This document shows, piece by piece, positions 1-9,523 of a stretch of DNA of 64,000 nt; the stretch's first letter is position 1, and each line of letters starts with the position of its first letter. Position numbers and translations under genes: made by a program. The stretch is from contig NZ_CP147838.1 of NCBI RefSeq assembly GCF_037338445.1, forward strand, positions 2,914,001 to 2,978,000, written 5' to 3'. The notes under the pieces were generated by a model that worked only from the letters and a program-made list of their open reading frames with translations, was not told the DNA's origin and made no database searches. Source of the DNA: Salinibaculum sp. SYNS191 (lineage in GTDB: Archaea; Halobacteriota; Halobacteria; Halobacteriales; Haloarculaceae).

Positions 1-49
1 AACGAGCTATGTATTCTACCAATGTAACGTTCAAACAAGGAGACATCAG

Positions 50-1087
50 ATGGACACACTCGACGACGAGCGCGTATATCGCGAGTACATCGAAGCGTCT
101 CCGGTCGGGATATTCGTCGTGAACAGCGAGGGCCAGTACGTCGACGTGAACTCGACGGCCTGCGAGATGGTCGGGTACTCGAAGGACGAACTCCTCTCGA
201 TGTCCGTCACCGACCTGGGCGTGACCGACCAGGAGGTCCCGGAGGAGGAGGAAACCCTGGCGGAACTCAGGGAGTCGGGCAACGTGCGCACCGAGGCGAC
301 GCTGAGACATCGGGACGGCCACGGCGTGGACGTGATTTTCGACGCCGTTGCGCTCGACGACGACCGCTTCGTCGCGTACTGCCAGGACATCTCCACGCGC
401 AAGGAGTTCGAACGCCGCCTCAAGGAGCAGCGTGACAACCTCGACGTCCTGAACCAGATGCTGCGCCACGACATCCGCAACGACCTCCAGCTGGTGACGG
501 CGTACGCGGAACTGGCCGACGAGGCCTGTGACGACGAGGGCACTCACGAGTACATCGAGACGATTCTCCAGAACGCACACCACGCCGTCGACCTGACGAT
601 TACGGCCCGGAACATGGCCGACCTGATGCTCCGGTCGGAGGACGAAATCCAGTCGCTCTCGCTCCGGAGCGCGCTCGAAACCGAAATCGACGAGGTGCGG
701 TCGTCGCACCCGCACGCGGTTATCACCGTGGAGTCGGTCATCCCGAACGTCCGCGTCCGGGCCAACGACATGCTGGATTCGGTGTTTCGCAACCTCCTGA
801 AAAACGCCGTCCAGCACAACACCCGCGACGTCCCGGAAGTGACGATCGACGTCACGGAGTCGGAGCGTACAGTCACCGTCAGAGTCGCCGACAACGGACC
901 GGGCATCCCGGACGAGCAGAAAGAGACTATCTTCGGGAAGGGCGAAGCGGGACTGGACAGCCAGGGGACCGGTATCGGACTGTACCTCGTCCAGACGCTC
1001 GTCGAGTCCTACGGGGGCGAGGTCCACGTCGAGGACAACGACCCGGACGGCGCCGTCTTCACGGTCGAACTCCCGATAGCCACGTGA
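50..1087 (+). CDS. PAS-domain sensor histidine kinase
   Basis: A 345-residue cytoplasmic sensor kinase that would autophosphorylate on a histidine and pass the phosphate to an unidentified response regulator. A PAS domain covers about residues 12-118, followed by a short coiled linker. The H-box reads MLRHDIRNDLQ with the phospho-acceptor His at 140, the N-box is NLLKNAVQHN, and the ATP lid contains DNGPGIPDEQ and GTGIGLYLV. No membrane segment is present, so the signal is probably intracellular (redox, light or a metabolite). The start is supported by an AGGAG motif eight bases upstream. The kinase core resembles that of the larger hybrid kinase at 15233-17482. No cognate regulator is adjacent. 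Confidence 0.93.
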   Translation: MDTLDDERVYREYIEASPVGIFVVNSEGQYVDVNSTACEMVGYSKDELLSMSVTDLGVTDQEVPEEEETLAELRESGNVRTEATLRHRDGHGVDVIFDAVALDDDRFVAYCQDISTRKEFERRLKEQRDNLDVLNQMLRHDIRNDLQLVTAYAELADEACDDEGTHEYIETILQNAHHAVDLTITARNMADLMLRSEDEIQSLSLRSALETEIDEVRSSHPHAVITVESVIPNVRVRANDMLDSVFRNLLKNAVQHNTRDVPEVTIDVTESERTVTVRVADNGPGIPDEQKETIFGKGEAGLDSQGTGIGLYLVQTLVESYGGEVHVEDNDPDGAVFTVELPIAT

Positions 1088-1187
1088 TTTGCCTTCTCGG
1101 GCGCCACCACACTCCGTCGGTCCCGACGGGGTGACGTCCCCGGTCGCACCACGAAGTTTTGTACCGGGGCCGGTGCAATCAGTAGCC

Positions 1188-1682
1188 ATGACCGAGGCGA
1201 ACGCGTCGCTCGACGACCTCGACAGGCGAATCATCTACGCGCTCCAGCGGGACGCCCGACACACCTCGGCCAGCGAGATTGCTGAATCGCTGGCCGTCTC
1301 GGCGCGAACGGTGCGAAACCGCATCAACAAACTCGAAGAGAACGACGTCATCCGGGGCTACGACGTGGACGTCGATTACGAGGCGGCGGGCTACCAGTTG
1401 CACACGCTCATCGTCTGCACGGCCCCGATTCACGAACGCGAAGAGATCGCCAGGCGCGCGCTCGACGTGCCCGGGGTGGTCGCCATCCGGGAGGTGATGA
1501 CCGGGGCGGACAACGTCCACGTCGAGGTCGTGGGCACGGACAGCAACGACCTCAGCCGCATCGGTCGCGACCTCAACGAGATCGGCCTCGAAGTGGTCGA
1601 CGAGGACCTCATCCGCAACGAGTACACCCGCCCGTTCCACCTGTTCGGTCCCGACGCGGCTGCCACTGACGACCCATCCTAA
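1188..1682 (+). CDS. Lrp/AsnC family transcriptional regulator
   Basis: A 164-residue regulator with an N-terminal AsnC-type winged helix (LDRRIIYALQRDARHTSASE onwards, recognition helix around TVRNRINKLEE) and a C-terminal RAM/ligand-sensing domain (residues about 70-150). The ATG at 1188 is chosen because it begins the conserved domain; an in-frame upstream extension to 1089 is Pro/Gly-rich and has no family counterpart. Proteins of this family bind DNA as dimers or octamers and respond to amino acids. The neighbour downstream is an amino-acid permease, so control of that transporter is a reasonable inference. It is clearly paralogous to the regulator at 8834-9319. Confidence 0.92.
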   Translation: MTEANASLDDLDRRIIYALQRDARHTSASEIAESLAVSARTVRNRINKLEENDVIRGYDVDVDYEAAGYQLHTLIVCTAPIHEREEIARRALDVPGVVAIREVMTGADNVHVEVVGTDSNDLSRIGRDLNEIGLEVVDEDLIRNEYTRPFHLFGPDAAATDDPS

Positions 1683-1900
1683 TTCTGAGGGCGGCGAATA
1701 TGGCAACTTAATTTTCCGATACGGAATTCAGACCTAGATATTTATCTATATCCGGAACTATTGTTGACCTGGTGACGATGTCCGACGACAGCACTCCGTC
1801 ATCTTGACGCGTATGGTGTGCCGATGACGGCCTCCCCCAGTGCGGCCTGTCAGCTCAGAACTCGCCTGTCGCGCCATCGTCGCCTTTGCATACGCACTCC

Positions 1901-2362
1901 ATGACGCTCCAGACCACCATTCGGCGCACGCTCGCCCGGACTCCGGGACCGCCAGCGCTACTGATTGTGAGCGATTCCCACGTCGGCTCGACGCTCGCCG
2001 CGGAGTTCGAGTCGACCGCTGCGGTCACGCTCGTCACAGACCACCACGGCGTCGCCGGCCAGGCACCCGACGGCGTCCGCGTCATTACCGGCGAGGTGAC
2101 GGACCGCGAGACGCTCGGCGACGCCGGCGACGCGCTCGCCGCGGTCGTCGCCCTCCGGGCCGACCGCCGGGCCGTCCTCGCCACGCAGTTGCTGCGCAAC
2201 GCACTGGACATCCGGGACGTCGTCGTCCTCGTGAACGACCCCCAGCGACACGACGTCTTCGACAACATCGGTGTGGCGACAGTCTGCGTGTCGAGTCACC
2301 TCTCGACAGAACTCCGCCAGGCGCTGGAGACCTCTCTCTCGACGTTCGAACCCGCCCACTGA
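1901..2362 (+). CDS. TrkA-N/RCK-like nucleotide-binding protein
   Basis: A 153-residue soluble protein with an alternating beta/alpha Rossmann-like pattern (ALLIVSDSHVGSTLAAEF near the N-terminus, then VTLVTD, GVRVITGEVTD, VVALRADRRA, VVLVNDPQRHDVFDNIG), typical of a TrkA-N regulatory domain, although the first glycine motif is degenerate. Its stop TGA overlaps the ATG of the permease gene by one base, so the two are translationally coupled. It probably gates or regulates that transporter. ATG at 1901 is preferred over a TTG at 1886. Family assignment is by fold pattern only. Confidence 0.75.
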   Translation: MTLQTTIRRTLARTPGPPALLIVSDSHVGSTLAAEFESTAAVTLVTDHHGVAGQAPDGVRVITGEVTDRETLGDAGDALAAVVALRADRRAVLATQLLRNALDIRDVVVLVNDPQRHDVFDNIGVATVCVSSHLSTELRQALETSLSTFEPAH

Positions 2363-4602
2363 TGACGAAGGACCTCGAACGCGACCTCGGGTTACCCTCG
2401 GTCCTCGCCATCAGCATCGGCGCGATGATTGGCAGCGGCATTTTCATACTGCCGGCGCTCGCCCTGGAAATCGCGGGCCCGGCCGTCGTCCTCGCGTACC
2501 TCCTCGCCGGACTGCTGGTCGTTCCGGCGGCGGTCTCGAAATCGGAGATGGCGACGGCCATGCCGGAGGCCGGCGGGACCTACATCTACATCGAGCGCGG
2601 GATGGGACCGTTGCTCGGGACGGTCGCCGGCGTCGGCACCTGGTTCTCCCTCTCGTTCAAGGGCGCACTCGCGCTGGTCGGCGGCGTGCCGTACCTGCTC
2701 TTGCTGTTCGACCTGCCGCTCAAACCCGTCGCGCTCGGCCTCGCGGCGGTCCTGATACTCGTGAACCTCTTCGGCGCGAAACAGACCGGACGGCTGCAAC
2801 TCGCCATCGTGGTGGTCATGCTGGCCGCGCTCGGCTGGTTCGCCGCCGGGAGCACCTCGCGGGTCCAGCCGACCAACTTCGGCGGGTTCTTCGATGCCGG
2901 CCTCGGCGGCCTCGTCGCTGCCACGGGGCTGGTCTTCGTCTCCTACGCCGGCGTCACGAAGGTGGCGAGCGTCGCCGAGGAGGTGGAGAACCCGGGGCGG
3001 AACATCCCGCTCGGCATCCTGGGTTCGCTCGTCTTTACCACGTTGCTGTACGTCTTCATCGTCGCAGTGCTGGTCGGCATCACCGACCCGGGAACGGTCG
3101 CCGGCTCGCTGACGCCGGTGGCCGTCGCGGCCGAGGTGACGCTCGGGCAGGCGGGCGTCGTCGCCGTCATCGTGGCGGCCGTCCTCGCGCTGATCTCGAC
3201 TGCCAACGCCGGCATCCTCTCCTCGTCGCGGTACCCGTTCGCGATGAGCCGGGACGCGCTGGCGCCGCCGTCGCTGTCGACAGTCAGCGAACGGTTCGGG
3301 ACGCCGGCCAACGCGATTACGCTGACCGGTGGGATGCTCCTCCTTCTCATCGCCTTCGTTCCGATTCTCGACATCGCGAAACTCGCCAGCGCCTTCCAGA
3401 TACTGGTGTTCGCCCTCGTCAACCTGGCCGTCCTCGCCTTCCGCGAAGGGAGCGTCGAGTACGACCCCGACTTCCGGTCGCCGCTGTATCCCTGGCTCCA
3501 GTTGTTCGGGGCCGTTACTGGGCTGCTCTTGCTCACGCAGATGGGCACCGTCGCGCTCACCGGCGCGGTCGTCATCATCGTCGGGAGCGTCGTCTGGTAC
3601 CTCTGGTACGTCCGCCCCCGCGTCTCCCGGGAAGGCGCAGCGACGACCGCCCTCCGCCGCCGGGTCACACGGCAGGCGCTGGCCGACGTCACGTCGCTCT
3701 CGGCAGCCAACGGCACCGCGACCGGCGGGCAGGAGACTGACCGGACTGCGGTCGCACAGCCACGGTCCGAGGCGACTCCAGAGGTCCTCGTCGCGCTCAC
3801 GAGAGGCGTCGACGACTCGCGTGCACGCTCGTTGCTCGCACTCGCCGCGGACATCGTCCGGCCACGCGACGGCCGCGTGGTCGCCGTCCGGTTCGAGGAG
3901 GTCCCCGACCAGGTCCCGCTGACCGACGAGGCGACCGTCCAGTCGGCGGCAGACCTCTCCTTCGAGCGCCGAATCGAGTCTCTCGAACCGGAACTCGGCG
4001 TCGAGGTGGAGGCCGACGAAATCGTGAGTCACGACACGAAACACGCACTCGTCAACGTCGCAGCGGAGCGGGGGGTAGAGACGGTCGTGGCCGAACACGA
4101 ACCGCTCCGCGTCCGCTCGCGGCTGGTCGGCGACCCCATCGACTGGGTCGTCAGGCACGCGCCGTGTGACGTCCTCCTCGTGGACAACCTGGGCTACGAC
4201 AGCCCGGAGCGCGTCGTGGTCTCCGGCGGGAGCGGTCCCTACCCGCCGCTGGCAGTGAACGTCGCGGAGGCAATCGCTGTGGGCAACGACGGGACCGTGG
4301 GGCTCTGGCAGCCCGGCGGCAGCGACGGGGAGGATCCCGCCGACAACCTCGGCGAGTACCGGTCGACGCTGTCGCAATTGCTCTCGGTCCCGGCGGAGAC
4401 GCACTCGCTGCTCTCTGACGGCGGCGCGCTGAAGCGCCCGGACGTCCACGTCCGCCCGGGGGATCCGCACAGAATCAGGGACCTGCTCTTCGCCGACCGC
4501 CCGACGGTTCCGAATCCTGGTTGCACGACCGTCACCGTGCATCCCCAGCCGTCCCGCCACCCGTCTCTCGGGCGGCGGTTCCTCGAATGGGCCTTTTTCT
4601 GA
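2362..4602 (+). CDS. APC-family amino-acid permease fused to universal-stress-protein domains
   Basis: A 746-residue protein. About residues 1-430 form an APC-superfamily transporter with roughly 12 membrane segments; the first carries the signature GAMIGSGIFILPA of amino-acid permeases. After about residue 470 come two USP-like cytoplasmic domains (TPEVLVALTRGVDDSRARSL; VETVVAEHEPLRVRSRLVGD; DVLLVDN; a second begins near ERVVVSGGSGPYPPLAVNVA). This permease-USP fusion is common in haloarchaea and likely allows nucleotide-dependent control of uptake. The ATG overlaps the stop of the preceding TrkA-N-like gene, which fixes the start; the longer in-frame upstream extension overlaps that gene and has no transporter content. 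Substrate cannot be read from the sequence; a cationic or general amino acid is likely. Confidence 0.92.
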   Translation: MTKDLERDLGLPSVLAISIGAMIGSGIFILPALALEIAGPAVVLAYLLAGLLVVPAAVSKSEMATAMPEAGGTYIYIERGMGPLLGTVAGVGTWFSLSFKGALALVGGVPYLLLLFDLPLKPVALGLAAVLILVNLFGAKQTGRLQLAIVVVMLAALGWFAAGSTSRVQPTNFGGFFDAGLGGLVAATGLVFVSYAGVTKVASVAEEVENPGRNIPLGILGSLVFTTLLYVFIVAVLVGITDPGTVAGSLTPVAVAAEVTLGQAGVVAVIVAAVLALISTANAGILSSSRYPFAMSRDALAPPSLSTVSERFGTPANAITLTGGMLLLLIAFVPILDIAKLASAFQILVFALVNLAVLAFREGSVEYDPDFRSPLYPWLQLFGAVTGLLLLTQMGTVALTGAVVIIVGSVVWYLWYVRPRVSREGAATTALRRRVTRQALADVTSLSAANGTATGGQETDRTAVAQPRSEATPEVLVALTRGVDDSRARSLLALAADIVRPRDGRVVAVRFEEVPDQVPLTDEATVQSAADLSFERRIESLEPELGVEVEADEIVSHDTKHALVNVAAERGVETVVAEHEPLRVRSRLVGDPIDWVVRHAPCDVLLVDNLGYDSPERVVVSGGSGPYPPLAVNVAEAIAVGNDGTVGLWQPGGSDGEDPADNLGEYRSTLSQLLSVPAETHSLLSDGGALKRPDVHVRPGDPHRIRDLLFADRPTVPNPGCTTVTVHPQPSRHPSLGRRFLEWAFF

Positions 4603-4605
4603 CGG

Positions 4606-7038
4606 CTAGTCGTCCGCGGCGAGGGGCGGGTTCGCTCGTCCCGCGGTCGCCGTCTGTTCGTCCGACACTGCCGTCCACGCGAGGTCGCCGTCGTAGTGGA
4701 AGGCGCGGTGGTCCTGCTCCGGGTCGACGACCGTCAGCGAGAGCCAGCCGTTGTCGAGCAGTCCGGCCAGGTCCTCGTGGTCGGCCAGAATCTCGGTCAC
4801 GCGGTCGACCGGCGCGTGAATCACGGTCGAGAGACGCAGCGGCTGGTGATACGGGACCCCGTCGGCCGCCATCACCGACTGGAGCGGGAGGCCGGTCGCG
4901 AGGTCACCGCCGTTGCCCTGGTAGACCCCCAGGTTGCCGACGGGGTTGTGGGTAATCTTCGACCCGCTCCCGTAGACGCCGTTGTCGACGGTCGCGAAGT
5001 AGTACTGGGTGTTTATCCACTGGGTGACGACCATCGGGCCGGCCATGATGGCCGACAGCGCGTCGCCGTCTGGGTCGGTCGCGTGGTCGTAGGAGTGCAG
5101 GAACGCGCGCCCGTCGAGGTCTACGTCCTGCGTGAGTTCCCGCGGCCCGATGACGAAGGAAGCGTTGCCAGCAAGGCCCCACTCGGGGCGGGTCTCCGCC
5201 CAGTCGGCGGCACGGCGTTCGGTTTCGCGGCGGGCGGTCGCCGCCCCCGCGTCCATCGTCTCGGCGCGCTCGGCGGCCGCGCCTGCACGGGCGCTGGCGA
5301 GGTCTGCACGGAGCTGTTCGACCTCGTCCTCGTGGCTCTCCGGGACGTCACCGTCGTACAGGGTCACCTCGTCGGTCGTCGTGTTGTGCTCGCCCGCGAG
5401 GAAGACGGTGTCCTCCGGGATGTCGAAGCCACGGTCGCGGAGTTCGTCTCTGACTGCCTCGTCGTTGCAGAGTGCTGCGAGCACGCGAGCGTTCGGCCCG
5501 CCGGGATTGCCGGCGCAGGCCCCGCAGTCCAGACTCGACGCGAACGGGTTGTTCGCGGTCTCGCTGGCGTGGCCCGTGAAGACGACGACGCGCGCGAACT
5601 CCTCCCAGCCCATCAGGTCGAAGGCCGTCGCGGCGTACTCGACTTTCTCCTCCAGGACGAGTCCCTCGCGGAGGGAGGTGACGGCGTCCGGGTTGTAGTC
5701 GACCGTCGGTTCACAGAACTCGTGCGCTTCGGGCGCGCGGTCGGTGGCGTGCACGGCGTCGTAGACGCGGGCGGGCAGCAGCGTCCGGGCGGCCAGTGCA
5801 GCCCCGTAGCCGGCCCCGGCGCTCTCGACGAAGTTGAACGCCGTCGCCGCGTTCGACTTGAGGACGTCGACGACGCTGTCGGCGGCGTCCACCGTGCGGT
5901 GCCAGCGGTTGTGGGCTTCCCGTTTGTCGTGTGCGTCCCCGGTAGGGCGGTCCGCGATGCGGTGCTGGGCGTCGAGAATCGGCGGGCACGCGTCCACGGT
6001 CACGTCCGCGTCGTAGCCCTCGTAGCGCATCGGGATGCCGAAGAACCCGGCGTAGCCGTGGGTCTCGTAGTCGCCGGTGGCCTCGACGTGACGGCGCAGC
6101 ACCTCCGAGCGCGTGTCGATACAGAAGACGAGTTGGGCGTCCGGGCGGCCCCCCTCGTCGCCTCCGGACGCCGTGGCACTCGCGTCGGCGAGCGTGTCGA
6201 CCAGTTCCTCGCGGTAGGTCGCCTCCCACGCGGAGAGCCAGACCTCGGGGAGGGGAATGTCTCCGCTGGCCGGTCCCACGTGGTCACCACGTGCTTTTTC
6301 GGGCGCGTCCGACGGCGCGATGGATGCGTCGAGCAGGTCCGCGAGCGTCAGGCGGACCGCCAGGTAGTCGGCCAGCGTGATGGGACAGGCGGACTGCCAG
6401 GCCCCGCCGTCGGCGACGCGTTGCTTGATGAACCCGGTCCACCCGGGCAGCGCGGTCAGGTGGAACTCGAAGACCTCCGGGAGCCGGTCGGGCGGACACC
6501 CGTCGACGACCTGGCGGATGGCCGCCACCGGGTCGGCCGGCAGGTCGGCGAGCGTCTTCCGGTCGGGGATGTCGTCGTCGTAGCGGGCGACCGCGCGAAA
6601 CGCCGCGTAGAATCCCTCCTCGCGGTTGGGCATCGGCCACTCGGCCTGCCCCTCGTCGAGGAAGGCCGCCAGCCACTTCGTCAGAATCCGGTCGAGGCGG
6701 TCCTGGACCGTCGTCTCGCTCGGGGCCGGGGACGACGATTTCGTCTCCATCCGTTCGAGCAGCGCCGTCGGGTCGGCGTCGTACCCGTGCACTGCCAGTT
6801 CTGACCGGAGAAGCCCGGTGTCTATCTGCCCGCGCTCCCAGGCGCGACGGAAGACGTCGGCGCTCGGATAGCCGTCGCCGTCGAACACCGCCTCGCCCTG
6901 CTGGACGGCCTCGTGAAACGGCCGGTCCTCGAAGCCGGCGAGCGGGTTGGCGGTCACGAACGAGTGGAGCGGCCAGACGGACCCGACCGTGGTCGCTGCG
7001 GTTTCGATGCTGTCGCGGATGTCGGTTTCAGTAGTCAT
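4606..7038 (-). CDS. dabA: Inorganic carbon transporter subunit DabA (DUF2309)
   Basis: An 810-residue cytoplasmic protein of the DabA (UPF0753/DUF2309) family, the zinc-containing carbonic-anhydrase-like subunit that with DabB drives energised conversion of CO2 to bicarbonate. Family marks are the N-terminal PLHSFVTANPLAGFEDRPF, the first metal/catalytic pair in QLVFCIDTRSEVLRRH (Cys and Asp), and the second in FTGHASETANNPFASSLDCG (His and Cys); the central QWINTQYYFATVDN and KITHNPVGNLGV are also typical. The start overlaps the last 11 bases of dabB, so the two form an operon. Full length for the family, all four key residues present, hence probably active. Confidence 0.95.
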   Translation of the reverse strand: MTTETDIRDSIETAATTVGSVWPLHSFVTANPLAGFEDRPFHEAVQQGEAVFDGDGYPSADVFRRAWERGQIDTGLLRSELAVHGYDADPTALLERMETKSSSPAPSETTVQDRLDRILTKWLAAFLDEGQAEWPMPNREEGFYAAFRAVARYDDDIPDRKTLADLPADPVAAIRQVVDGCPPDRLPEVFEFHLTALPGWTGFIKQRVADGGAWQSACPITLADYLAVRLTLADLLDASIAPSDAPEKARGDHVGPASGDIPLPEVWLSAWEATYREELVDTLADASATASGGDEGGRPDAQLVFCIDTRSEVLRRHVEATGDYETHGYAGFFGIPMRYEGYDADVTVDACPPILDAQHRIADRPTGDAHDKREAHNRWHRTVDAADSVVDVLKSNAATAFNFVESAGAGYGAALAARTLLPARVYDAVHATDRAPEAHEFCEPTVDYNPDAVTSLREGLVLEEKVEYAATAFDLMGWEEFARVVVFTGHASETANNPFASSLDCGACAGNPGGPNARVLAALCNDEAVRDELRDRGFDIPEDTVFLAGEHNTTTDEVTLYDGDVPESHEDEVEQLRADLASARAGAAAERAETMDAGAATARRETERRAADWAETRPEWGLAGNASFVIGPRELTQDVDLDGRAFLHSYDHATDPDGDALSAIMAGPMVVTQWINTQYYFATVDNGVYGSGSKITHNPVGNLGVYQGNGGDLATGLPLQSVMAADGVPYHQPLRLSTVIHAPVDRVTEILADHEDLAGLLDNGWLSLTVVDPEQDHRAFHYDGDLAWTAVSDEQTATAGRANPPLAADD

Positions 7039-8515
7039 TGTACTCCTCCGTGGGCGTCAGCAGGGTTCCAGTCGGTGGCTGAGTGGCATTCACGAGCGCC
7101 GCGTACAGGCGCGTGCTCCGGCGATAGACGCCGCTCTCGATGGCGAGATACGCCGCGACGAACGCCACGGCGACGACGCCGTGGACGACGATCAGTTCGG
7201 CCGGGTCGCCGACCGCGGGGAGCCCGACGAGCAGACTCTCGACGACGGTGTAGACGCCGGCGTAGACGGCGATGGCCGGCAGGAAGACCAGCGGGACGGC
7301 GCCGAAGCGCAGCGTGGCCGGCAGCGACGTGTGCCTGACCGTCTCGCGGGCGGCGTGCAGTGTCGTCAGGACGACGAGCAGCGTGAGCAGGAGGCCGCTG
7401 TCGAGGGCCGTTCCCTTGCCGGTGAGGGCGGCAAAGACGACGCCACCCGCGAGCGCGGTGACGACGACTGCGGCGAGGCCGGCCACTCCCGTCGACTCGC
7501 CGGTCTTCGCGTCAGCGGGTCCCCGGTGGTCGATTTCGCCGCCCGAGGAGAGGAACTGGTAGGCCTTGTAGAATCCGTGCAGGACGAGGTGGGTGATGGC
7601 GGCACCGAAAAAGCCCAGGCCGGCCTGCATTATCATGAAGCCCATCTGCCCGACCGTCGAGCAGCCGAGCTGGCGCTTGACATCGGTCTGGACGGACTTC
7701 AGGACCTTCCCCAGCAGTGCGCTGGTCGCGCCGACGACGACTATGAGCAGCATGACACCGGGCTCGACGGAGACGACGGGGCCGAAGCGCAACAGCAGGA
7801 TACCGCCGGCGTTGACGAACCCGGCGTGCATCAGGGCGGACGCCGGCGTGGGGGCCGTCATCGACGAGAGTAACCAGGCCTGGAACGGGACGAGCGCCGA
7901 CTGCACCATTGCCGCCACCAGGAGCGCGCCGGCGGCGAAGATGAGCGGCAGCGATTCGACCGTCCCGACGGCCGCGGCGATACCGGAGACGGTCGTCGCG
8001 CCGGTGACCCACCACAGCGTCGCGAGCGCGACGGCCAGCGAGGCGCTGCTCGCGAGGAAGTACCGGCGCGCGAGCGTCGCCGCGGTCCGTGCCTGGGGCC
8101 ACCCCCTGACGTGGCCGATGAGGGCGGCCATGAGGAGCCCCATCGCCAGCCACGCGGCCGCGAACAGGGCGAGGCTGTCGGCCGCGACCAGCACCATCAC
8201 GACGAGCGTGAACGCGAACACGCGGGCGAAGAAGCGGTCGACCCTCTGGCTCCCGGCCATGTAGCGCCGCGAGTAACTGTGGACGATGCCGCTGAAGAAG
8301 GTGACCGTCGCCCACATCGTGACGGTCAGCCCGTCGACGACGACCAGGCCCGACAGTTCCCACGTCCACCCGGTCACGAGTCGCAGGGCGAGCGTGCCGA
8401 GACTCGCGACCCACAGGAGCCACACGAGTCGCGTGAACAGGGCCGGCAGACGGGAGTCCCCGGTCGTGATGTTCGGACGCTGTCCCACCGTCGTCGACTG
8501 CTCGTGTTCCGTCAT
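7028..8515 (-). CDS. dabB: Inorganic carbon transporter membrane subunit DabB (NuoL/MrpA-like)
   Basis: A 495-residue, strongly hydrophobic protein with about 13 membrane helices of the proton-antiporter family (complex I NuoL/ND5). Conserved features include the GMIVHSYSRRYM-like loop (SGIVHSYSRRYM), PFQAWLLSSMTAPTPASALMHAG and KRQLGCSTVGQMGFM, which carry the channel lysines and histidine. It lies directly upstream of and overlaps dabA, the standard order, and would supply the cation flux that drives DabA. ATG at 8515 is chosen; GTG at 8596 and ATG at 8560 are alternatives in a charged N-terminal extension. A TATA-like AGTATTTAATAC lies at 8612-8623. Confidence 0.93.
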   Translation of the reverse strand: MTEHEQSTTVGQRPNITTGDSRLPALFTRLVWLLWVASLGTLALRLVTGWTWELSGLVVVDGLTVTMWATVTFFSGIVHSYSRRYMAGSQRVDRFFARVFAFTLVVMVLVAADSLALFAAAWLAMGLLMAALIGHVRGWPQARTAATLARRYFLASSASLAVALATLWWVTGATTVSGIAAAVGTVESLPLIFAAGALLVAAMVQSALVPFQAWLLSSMTAPTPASALMHAGFVNAGGILLLRFGPVVSVEPGVMLLIVVVGATSALLGKVLKSVQTDVKRQLGCSTVGQMGFMIMQAGLGFFGAAITHLVLHGFYKAYQFLSSGGEIDHRGPADAKTGESTGVAGLAAVVVTALAGGVVFAALTGKGTALDSGLLLTLLVVLTTLHAARETVRHTSLPATLRFGAVPLVFLPAIAVYAGVYTVVESLLVGLPAVGDPAELIVVHGVVAVAFVAAYLAIESGVYRRSTRLYAALVNATQPPTGTLLTPTEEYNDY

Positions 8516-8833
8516 CGTTCGGTGTGTCCTCGACCGACCGCCGTCACCGGGCCCTCGCATCGACCCCGACGACAGCTTTCGGTCGCCTTCGCCCACTAGT
8601 ACGAACGAACTGTGTATTAAATACTTCTATATTACCAGAACGTTCTTCAAATTGTGGATTATAGAACATTATGGTTTTCCCGCGCGACTCACTGTGGAGT
8701 GTGTACGCTGGACCTGGGAAGTGCCGTCCAGGGGGACTTTATCTTGAAATGAGCGTCCGAGAAGGGGCCTGCTGGTCGTTCGTGGTGCCGACCGAGAAGC
8801 ACAGTCGTTCCACTGGCCGACGACGAGACGGGG
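8516..8833. other. Intergenic region with dabB promoter
   Basis: No gene is seen here. On the minus strand a TATA-like box at about 8612-8623 sits about 100 bases upstream of the preferred dabB ATG and about 20 bases upstream of the alternative GTG at 8596, so transcription of dabBA likely begins near 8590. The rest, up to the end of the Lrp-type regulator, has no recognisable motif. Confidence 0.5.
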
Positions 8834-9319
8834 TCACTCGGTGTCGGTCGCCTCGCGCTCGGGGTCGAACTCGCCGAAGGGCGTCGTCTCGTGGCTGCGG
8901 ACGAGCACTTCGTCGGCGACGGTGAGTCCCATCTCCAGGAGTTCCTGGGCGACCGGCGTGATGTCGCTATCGGACTCCCCGACGACGGTCACGAGGAGGT
9001 TCTGCTCGCCCGTGACCAGCTCCTGGACCGACACCACGCCATCGATTGCAAGTATATCCGGGATGAGTTCGCCGCGTTCGGGAATCGAGGCCGTACAGAA
9101 CAGCAACATTCGAAGCGGGTAGCCCGATTGCTGGTAGTCCACCTCTGCGCTGTAGCCCTTGATTACGTCTCCCGACTCCAGTCGCTGGATGCGCTTGCGC
9201 ACGGTGCTGTCGGAGGTTCCGGTTCGCTCTGCGATGTCCCCCGACGACATGTTCCGGGCGTCCTCCTGCAACGCGTGGAGGATTGCCCTGTCCACGTCGT
9301 CGATGTCCTCGTCGGCCAT
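8834..9319 (-). CDS. Lrp/AsnC family transcriptional regulator
   Basis: A 161-residue AsnC-type regulator: helix-turn-helix at about residues 5-55 (ILHALQEDARNMSSGDIAER, recognition helix TVRKRIQRLES) and a RAM effector domain (SVQELVTGEQNLLVTVVGES). It starts at ATG 9319, where the conserved domain begins; the longer frame to 9442 has basic, non-haloarchaeal composition. It lies downstream of nothing on its strand and upstream of dabBA in the same direction, and diverges from the ABC cluster at 9575. It is about as similar to the regulator at 1188-1682 as a recent paralogue would be. Either dabBA or the divergent ABC operon could be its target. Confidence 0.92.
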   Translation of the reverse strand: MADEDIDDVDRAILHALQEDARNMSSGDIAERTGTSDSTVRKRIQRLESGDVIKGYSAEVDYQQSGYPLRMLLFCTASIPERGELIPDILAIDGVVSVQELVTGEQNLLVTVVGESDSDITPVAQELLEMGLTVADEVLVRSHETTPFGEFDPEREATDTE

Positions 9320-9523
9320 ACCCGTACCTCCCACGTCCGCGGCAAAGGGGCTTTGCCTCCCAACCCTCCCGGGGACTCGACTGCGCTGGCAGTCCGTGCT
9401 GGCGGCCCGGCGAGTCATGGCCCGCTTGTGGTGCGGGTTCACGTAATTATTAGTATCACAACTATTGCTATTGAGTAAGTGATTTTAGCTACGTACTGTA
9501 GTTTTCCAACTTTATATCCTGTA

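Noticed and set aside
2392..4560. A 722-residue minus-strand open frame opposite the permease gene
   Set aside because: It is the mirror of a GC-rich haloarchaeal gene; its composition is Arg/Gly/Asp-rich without any domain, while the plus strand encodes a clear APC-USP protein.
4696..6804. A 702-residue plus-strand open frame opposite dabA
   Set aside because: The DabA reading on the minus strand has all family motifs; the plus frame is an antisense artefact of high GC at third codon positions.
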